Assembly: GCA_008973525.1 (NCBI GenBank) | Contig: WACJ01000360.1 | Coordinates: 62,001 to 126,000 of the forward strand | Length of the DNA: 64,000 nucleotides | Direction of reading: 5' to 3' | DNA from: Stenopsyche tienmushanensis | Taxonomy: Eukaryota; Arthropoda; Insecta; Trichoptera; Stenopsychidae | Part shown: positions 50,101-59,100 of the stretch, in pieces | Position numbering within the stretch: the stretch's first letter is position 1 | Layout: each line of letters starts with the position of its first letter | Program-made: the position numbers and the translations under genes | The notes under the pieces: generated by a model | Told to the model about the DNA's origin: nothing | The model's input: only the letters and a program-made list of their open reading frames with translations | Databases searched by the model: none

Positions 50101-53100
50101 TTTTATCAGAGCTAACATGTAGAAATTTGTTGATTTTAATTCTTTATATTATTTCAGTACCCTCGTTCCATGGAAGCAATTCCGTCAAGAGCTAAATCAA
50201 GTGCATCCGATATCATCTGGGCTTGAAACTATGGCATTGAAGACGACAATTGACCTCACTTGCAATGATTTTATATCAAATTTTGAGTTTGATGTTTTTA
50301 CAAGGTAATCTATTAAATAATCTTTATTCTGTATATTCTGTGAAATCGATGTATGTATACGTTTGTTTTGTTGTAACAGGCTGTTTCAACCGTGGAGTAC
50401 TCTATTGCGAAATTGGCAAATATTAGCTGTTACTCACCCTGGATATGTGGCGTTTCTTACTTATGATGAAGTGAAGGCCAGACTTCATAAATATATTAAT
50501 AAAGCTGGGAGTTATGTTTTTAGGTATTTTTCAAACGCTATTCAAATGTATGCAAATGTTTCTTAACTTAATTTTTAATTGTGCGTTTTCTTTTTTGAAA
50601 GGTTATCATGCACTAGGTTAGGACAATGGGCTATTGGATATGTTACAGCCGATGGGGAAATCTTACAAACGATTCCACAAAATAAAAGTCTTTGTCAAGC
50701 ACTTTTAGATGGATATAGAGAAGGATTGTCAGTATTAAACAATAATTTAATTTTTAATTTTTTGTGTCTTTAATGATAAAAATGTTTACACCATTTGCAC
50801 TGTAATAAAAATGTTTTGATAATTTTTATTTTAGTTATTTATATCCTGATGGGCGTGATGCGAATCCTGATCTTAGCTATGCTGTTCAATCACCGAGTGA
50901 AGATCATATAGCTGTTACTCAAGAACAATATGAATTATATTGTGAAATGGGTCGGTTATTAATTATTCAAGCGGTGACGTAAATAATTTTGTTATTTAAA
51001 TAATATTTAATTTTCAATTTCAGGAAGTACGTTTCAACTATGTAAAATATGTGCTGAAAACGATAAAGATATACGGATTGAACCATGCGGCCATTTGTTA
51101 TGCACTCCATGTCTTACGGCATGGCAAATTGTTAGTATTCAATTCGAATTTCTATGATGTACTTGACTTTTTATCTTTTTTATATGATAAAATATATGTT
51201 TTTTTTTAATAGGATTCCGAAGGACAAGGATGTCCCTTTTGTAGGGCTGAAATCAAAGGCACTGAACAAATTGTAGTTGATGCATTTGATCCAAAACATT
51301 CTCGAAATCAGCCCAATAGGTCAAAACACCACTCTTCCGCATCTTCAAGTAATACCAGCACGGAAGGAGGTAGCAACACAAATATTAAAAAATTCTATAC
51401 ATGATAAACACATTTAGGTTATTAAAAATGTTGAATAATACACTTAAAATTTGAAATGGTTACTTATGTTTATGAGCTGTTGATCACAATTGTGTTGACT
51501 ATAAATATTTTTTTATCTTATGATTTGAAAGCTAAGCTTTTGGTCTAATCCATCATATCTATCTGAGATATTGTTTAAATAAATACATGTTTAATTTAAT
51601 TATAGGTTCAAATGACCAAGTACCCATATCCCCACCTATTCATAATGGCATGAATCAAAGCTCTAAAAGCAGTCACAGTGAAAATTCATCAGCGTCTTCG
51701 GGAGCATCTTCTTCATCAAATAGTTCTAATGCATCATCTGGAGTTGGTGCGAGTGGCTCTAAAAATTCGAATGTCATTTATTTGGCGAATTTCAATGGTC
51801 TTTCAGACGACTTTGATGATTTTGAGGTATTTTCATTTTTGTCTTTACTGCTTATGTAACACTTCATATAAATGTTTGTGTGTATGCACCATTAGTTATG
51901 ATTTTAAATTTCAATACAATGGCATAGTTATTTTCTGGATAAAATGTGTTTCCTTGTGAATTATTTTCACCTAATAGTATTCTTAAATAGTAATTACTGA
52001 CCTTTATAGTCGCGTACAATTATGAATGATTTTTTTAAAATATGTGGGGCTTAAAATTTACATTTTTAGAGATAAAATTTGCCGTATAAAGAAGAACCGT
52101 CTATGAAGCTTGTTAAATACTTGTTTTGATTTTAAGGGTAGATATGACCACATAGGCTGAAATTGATAGCACTCCCACCAATTGTGTTTATAACATATTC
52201 TAAATGCAATTTTTTTTAACTCTAACATCCTTGTTGAAATTTTGCACTTGATTATCAAAGCCGTGTATGGTTCATTTTATCGAACTCTGTTTATCATTTT
52301 TTTAATTGATGGAACATTCTAAAAGATTTAGTAAACTACATTGCTTATATATAAATTTTCCTAAATTATGAGAGTACGTTTATGTACAGATAAATTCATT
52401 ATCTTGATAATTTAGGTAATGCTATTCATGCTTACTTGTGAAACATGGGTGTAATTTTTAAGGGCTGAGTGGGGCTGGTGGTAAACATGAAAAAATATTT
52501 GTTTATGCAAGGAAAAAAATAGATTTATAGGATATAATTGCAATTTTTGGCTAGGCATGAATTTGTTTTTCCAAAAATACTTACATATTCTTGAGATATC
52601 AAAAGTAAAAAATATACATATTCCATTTGTAGCCTTAAACCTATATACCAAGAGCTGACAGCATAAATTGAAGGTTATTTAACACATGTGAATAATTTAA
52701 TATTTATGTTCTGGCGTGTTTCTGAACTATCATTATGACAATCTGGCGACTGAGTGCTGTTAGGTTTGGGATGAGAGGGGGTTGCTAGACTTTTACCAAC
52801 TTGTTAAGATAGTATCAGACTGGTTCAAACTTCAGACTTTTTAAAATTGGCATCATTTTCTGGTTAGCTTCAGCATGTTTGAACTAATCTGGTACTATCT
52901 TAACAAGCTGGTAATAGTCTGGCAACCCCTTCCCAACCAAACCCAATGGCACTCAGTCGCCAGACTGTCATAATGATAATCCAAAAACACACCAGAACAC
53001 AAAATAATTTGGATAAATAGGCTCAGTTAAAAGATAAATTAGTATCAGTAGAAAGTTCTGAGCTCGAGAAGCAAATGGATGAGTGTTAAAAATATGGTTT

Positions 53101-56100
53101 TCAGATAGGCATAAAGATTTATTTGAGGATTTGAGGATTGAGGATCACACAAATCTCAAATATTTTTTATATTCTTCGTTCATCATTTCGAAATAATATG
53201 AATAAATCGGTTTTATTAATATTTTTTGCATGTTCTTCTCTTTTAGTATAAGGAGGACCGGAAAGAAATAAAAAAAATTTTGCTTAAAAAAAGACACTTA
53301 TTTAAAAAAAACATAAATCTGATCAACAAAATAATATCCATCGTTTTTTTGGTTGGCCAATGTTTGGCAATACAACGTTGCAGTAATTGTTTCACCAGGT
53401 TTTAATAGTTCAAAGTAGACTACGCCGTCAATATCCCACCACACAGAACATTTTTAAGGTCTAATATGGTTTTGCTATTGAAACAGCTGACTGACCTGAG
53501 GAGAGCCATTGTTTTTTCGCGTCGGATCATCGTACAGGACCCACTTCTCATCGCAAGTTATTTTTCTTTGCAAATATAAGGCGTCAATTTGTGCAGAACC
53601 CAAATTCCTTGTTTATGAATTTTACCAATGGACGAAGATGTCCTTGTACTGTTGACCATGGGCAGCCAAGCTTAATCGATAATTCCGAAATAATGAGGAT
53701 CTGACTCCACTAATCGCGTCAATACGTCATCATCGTATTTTAAAGGCCTTCCTATTTTAGAGGCATCCCTGAAATCTATCGTTATTTTTAATTTATCACA
53801 TTTATTAAGTTTTAACACTTCTCCATATGTATTTGTAATTGTTTTTGTTACTTCTTTCGCCTTCATTTCCCAATCAAACAACGAACAATGCCGTAAATGT
53901 TTTTCGTCGATTGTCGGCCCTGATGTTCTTAACAAACAACGGTAACAAATATTATAAATAAAAATAACATCAAGTACCTAAAAATTTTGATTTCTTTTCG
54001 GTCCTCCTAATATTTACATAATGTGATTAAAAATGAATGCACATTTATTTAATGAGAGAAATTTGTGAATAATATCGATTCAAATTTGTTTTATTATCGT
54101 AGAAAGTTTATTTTTTAGTTACTTATTACTTAAGGTTTAAGCTATTAAAAATGGAAGATGTACTTTTTTTATGAATGATGATGATAAGCCATTGCTTAAT
54201 CAGTTTTTAGTGTCGTTTAATTCTACCTTGTAACGCCTGAATTAAAAAAAAACCTTTTCATAAACTTATGAAGGTTTATAAACAGTATTTGCTTATTAAC
54301 CATTGATACCAATCTTGCATTGCTTAGATCTGTATTTTTATTGACTACGTATGAAATACACTATGATATTTTATCGACTAACTAAATAATAACATTTCAT
54401 GTATTGCAATATCTACTGAATTTCAACAAATAAGAAAAAATTCAAATGATTGTTACTTTGGGCGTTTAAAGGCGAACACAAAAATTACGTTAGTGATGGT
54501 TTTCATATATATTGTTTTTGTCTTTTTTATTTGTTGCATTCTGTTTGTACTGGCTTGTCTTGCATTTCTTTTTTTTTTAATTCCAGCACGCTCCTTTACC
54601 GCCGCATGGCTGAATATTTTGAATAACTGCCAACTCGCTGTATTGATATGTAAAATTAAAATCTGGCTTTGACGCCAGTATTCTGTTTATGACAAAAGTT
54701 ATTTTGCATAAATAACCGAGTGTGTAACAACACTTCATAATTATTATTGCGCTTTATACTTAAAACAGCACTCCAGCAGGATTTTTACAAATAAGGATAG
54801 TCTACAAAATTGTGATTTTTTTTAAACGAGTAGGATAAATCGTAGCTCTTTTTCGTTCATTTTTGAACACGAGCCGAACTTCCAAGTGAGATTTTATGTT
54901 CAAGATTGATTAAATTAAATTTTATATACACATATATATATATATATATAAACTATTATTACAAAGTGCAAATTAATAGAATTCTCAAATAAAAATACAT
55001 TATATCGAATTTAGTTTTCAGTAGTGTTTTTTTATTTTAGGACATGTTTATTTTGTATATAGTTTGTTTTTATCATTATATTTTATTTTTCAAATATTGA
55101 AATTTAATGTGCATTGCAAAATAAAAATGGACTTTTCAAAGTGAATTCACGAATAAGATATTTTTCAATATACTCATAGGTAATACATCCCTTCTATGTA
55201 TGTTTCTGGTTATTCAATACATATTCGATTTGTTTATAATTATTATAAAACATGCATGCATTTTAGTTTTTATAAACTCATGCTATGTGTAGGTAGGTGC
55301 ATTTACATGTATTAGTTTAAATTTGCACTTATGCTTTAATTATTTGTAAAGATACAGTATTTAATTCAAGTGAAAATGATCTATAATAGTCGTTCATGCT
55401 TGCTTTGCTTGATCCGGATAATTCATCTGCTTAATATTCAATCTGCAGTTTTTAAATTCTCAAACTATGAATTTATATTTTTTTAAGTTGTTTAAAATTA
55501 AAGTTACATTATCAAAAAAATCAGTTTTACACATTGTATTAAATTGATTTCGCGAGATCATAGCTGATGAATTTTATTGAAAATATTTTTAATGGCTTTT
55601 AATAGTCTGCAAATAATCCAAATTACTAATTATGTCACGTCTGACTGTTGGTTATCAAATATATTTGTTTGTCTTTTAGTTATGTTTTTGTAGTAATTTT
55701 TGAATGTGTTGTCTTGTTTATTGTTTTTGGTATGGCAATCTATTTAAGCAAGCATGCTTTATGGAAGTATGTATACAATTTCTATGATTATTTATGAAAC
55801 CGACTATTTTTGATGTTATATTTTGTTATTGATTGTACAAGATTATGTTCGATTGCTTAATAGGGTTTATTTATACATCAAGTGCAAAATTATTTTAAAT
55901 GATTAATTTTAAAGAAAAGTTGGCCGAATTGCTTCTTAATTTATCGTTGCAATTTTTGAAAAATATTTATTTCATTATAAATATGAGTAAAATACTTTTT
56001 TAACTTCTTAAGATAGATTTTAAGCTTTTACGTATTACAAGTATTTTACATACTTCGTTCAAAGACTTCAATTTTCATAATTATTGTAATTTGATTTTAT

Positions 56101-59100
56101 GTTACATTGACTGCTGTATTGCATAATTTATTACTTTTTTTTAGATATTTACTTTTGTAATATTTTTAGAGTATCAATGAACATGTTTTTCTAGAGGTTT
56201 TTCTACTTCTTTTAAATTGTTGTGCATTGTTGTTTGTATAGTAATTGTGGTAATTATACATAATTCTTCCAAAGGCTCTTAAATGTTCAATCACTTTATA
56301 ATTGATATTTTTTTTTAGGAATTATATTTTAATACAAAAAAATGGCTTTTATTTTTTACTGTATTAATTTACAGTTATGCTTGTTTTAACAAAAAAAAAA
56401 GATTCAATGGTGAATTCTAAGGCCTTAATCTTGCAGCAGACTGTTTTGTACAGTTATATGATTATTTAGGCGGTCAGAAAGATTGTCATTTCTTAAATCA
56501 AAAAATAATGTTATATTCAAATGTATTAGCCAAAAAGTATTTAAAAATAAAGTTTTCCTTAATACAAAAAAAGGCATATATATAATTACACTATCTCAAG
56601 TTCATGGTTTTGTTTTAGATAATTTTAACATGAAGATTTTGTGTATTGTTTTTCTGTTTTGTCTTCATTTAGTCAAATATTTCTCGGGTAAGTTGCAAGT
56701 GGACGGGGAGACACTCTCAGATGGTGTTAGAGCGAATCCGAGATGCACTTAAGCTTCACGTATGTCTTCACCCTATACCGGCAACGCCCGAGGAAAGGAG
56801 GGACTGGACTTTTGCACTCCAGAAAGCCCTTTCCGGTAGAATCGAAAAGGTTGTCTAGAGTAGTTTTCCACTGTCTTCAGAAGAAAACTATTCAGTCTTT
56901 ACAAACTTCCCACGCTCCCTATCGAGACGGTTGCGAAAATTTTCATCAATACATTCATTCAGGATACCCGCTGCGTGAGCGTTCCAAACTCGGTGGTATT
57001 GCTACCTTCAATATCGAACGAATGAAAAGGTGAATGTATGATACAGACGAGATAGATGTAACCCCTTCCTTTTAATGGATATTAAAGAGGCCCATAGTTC
57101 TGCAGTGGACTGTTTGTGGCTGCACTATTTTTTACTTAAATGTATGACCCTTCTTTTTATATTCAGTTATTTCATTGCAATCGAGGCACTTTTTATTCCA
57201 ATTCCAGGTGCTGTTTTATAATTTCCACATTTTCGTTTCATACATTATATGATATTGCATATTAAGGTTATACATTGTTAAGGTTTTATGCTTTTATACA
57301 CATTTTGAATGATCATTCATAATCATAACATTCAAAAATTGTGGCTCTTATTAGAATCTTTTTGATATAATACATAACAAAAACGTCGATTAAAAAATGA
57401 TAATCTTTTCTGATACTCCTATATTATTGAGAACATTGCATTAGTAATATTTTTTGACTTATACTTATATAAGGAAAGGAGGTGAGACTTTGAAAAAATA
57501 TACTCTTTCCTTTGATTGAATTTCATTTAAACATCAAATGAGATAAAGTATATTGTACCTTTTAAATAATTGGATATTTTATGTTGATTTGTTAAAAATA
57601 TATTTTTACAAAAATAAATTTAAAAAAGTAGTCCTGATATCTTTTTTAAATCTATTAAAGCATATTTTTATATTGAGAATTTAGATTAAAAAGAAAGTCT
57701 CAATCTATTGAATAAATGTTTTAAGCATGTGTATAGATTTGCTTCTGCTTTGTAAATATATTTTTTAAAAATTAATTTTATCACCTTGTTTAAATGTTTT
57801 TTATGATTACATCAAGGTAAGTTTGAAGATTTTCACTATCTAGGTTTTTTTTTTAAAATAATCATTAATAACAATATCAGTAATTATAAGTATCTGCTTT
57901 CATTTTAATAATACATTCAATTTGTTATTTGATTTCAATTTAAAAAATTGAATATATTTATCATAATTACATTTAAAAATGTGTTTTTCTTTACTTTCAG
58001 GATTGTGTTGAATTTAATGCTGCGACTAGTTCAATCCAAGCCTTAATTAAACATCAAAGATCAGACGATGTTCCTCATAGTCCGCTTGCATCTCCGAGAC
58101 CAAATAGAAAATCAAATCAATCTAGATCCGTTACGCCCACTCCGAGCAGTGCTCCAATAGTCCCGCCGCATAAATCAAATATTCAATCTCAAAATATCGC
58201 GCCTGTAATACCAGCGCACAAAGTTCCTGTATCGATTAATCAAAATTTGACATCACCGTCTCCTCCGCCTATTGTTAGTAGACACGCGGCTGCTCTGAAT
58301 GTTTCCAATCAGAATTTTCAATCACAAGCGCCCGCAGTACCCGCTCACAAAATTACATCATCTCCGCAGGCTTTTATTCAATTGCCCACAACGAGCGTTA
58401 GAAATCTTAATACAGTAGTGACGCACACTACTGAGAATACGTACGGTGAACTTCTCGGGTGCAATTCGTCTGGAATAAAACCTACCGAATTATGTGATAC
58501 AAAGAATCAGAGATTGAACGATCAAAGTAGCAATAAATTCGGATTAGCACCGAAACGAATTCAAGATTTAACCGCACCACCTTTACCGCCGAGAAAATCA
58601 GTTTCGCCGAGTTCAGACGTATTAAGACAGGGTCCAATGCTTGCTGTTTCGTCTGCGAATAAACGTCAACAGCCTGTTGCCAATATTCAACCGCACGTTA
58701 AACAAAGGGACGCACCTTCAGTATTAAGAAATGAAGCTATATCTAATAATTTACTAACCGATGAAACTGCAGATAAAACCGGCAACAGTGGTAATAAAAG
58801 TCCGCTGAGTAATGCTTCAAGTATGATCAATTTATCTTTGCAAAATTTGCCTCCAGTTTCTCACAAAGGTAATACTAATCTATTAGATATACTTAGGCCG
58901 AGCATTTCAAGCAGTCGAAGTTCCGAGGATCTTTCGAAATTTCCAGTTAGTCAAACGTATATATCTGGCACAGTTTTTGACTTTAGGCATGTTGCTGATC
59001 AAACTCCATTTTCTAATGGTTCTAGATATGGAACTGACAATGAGAGAAAAGCAAGCTTAGGAAATCAAGCAGGAGAAAACAACTTATTTTCTGTTATAAC

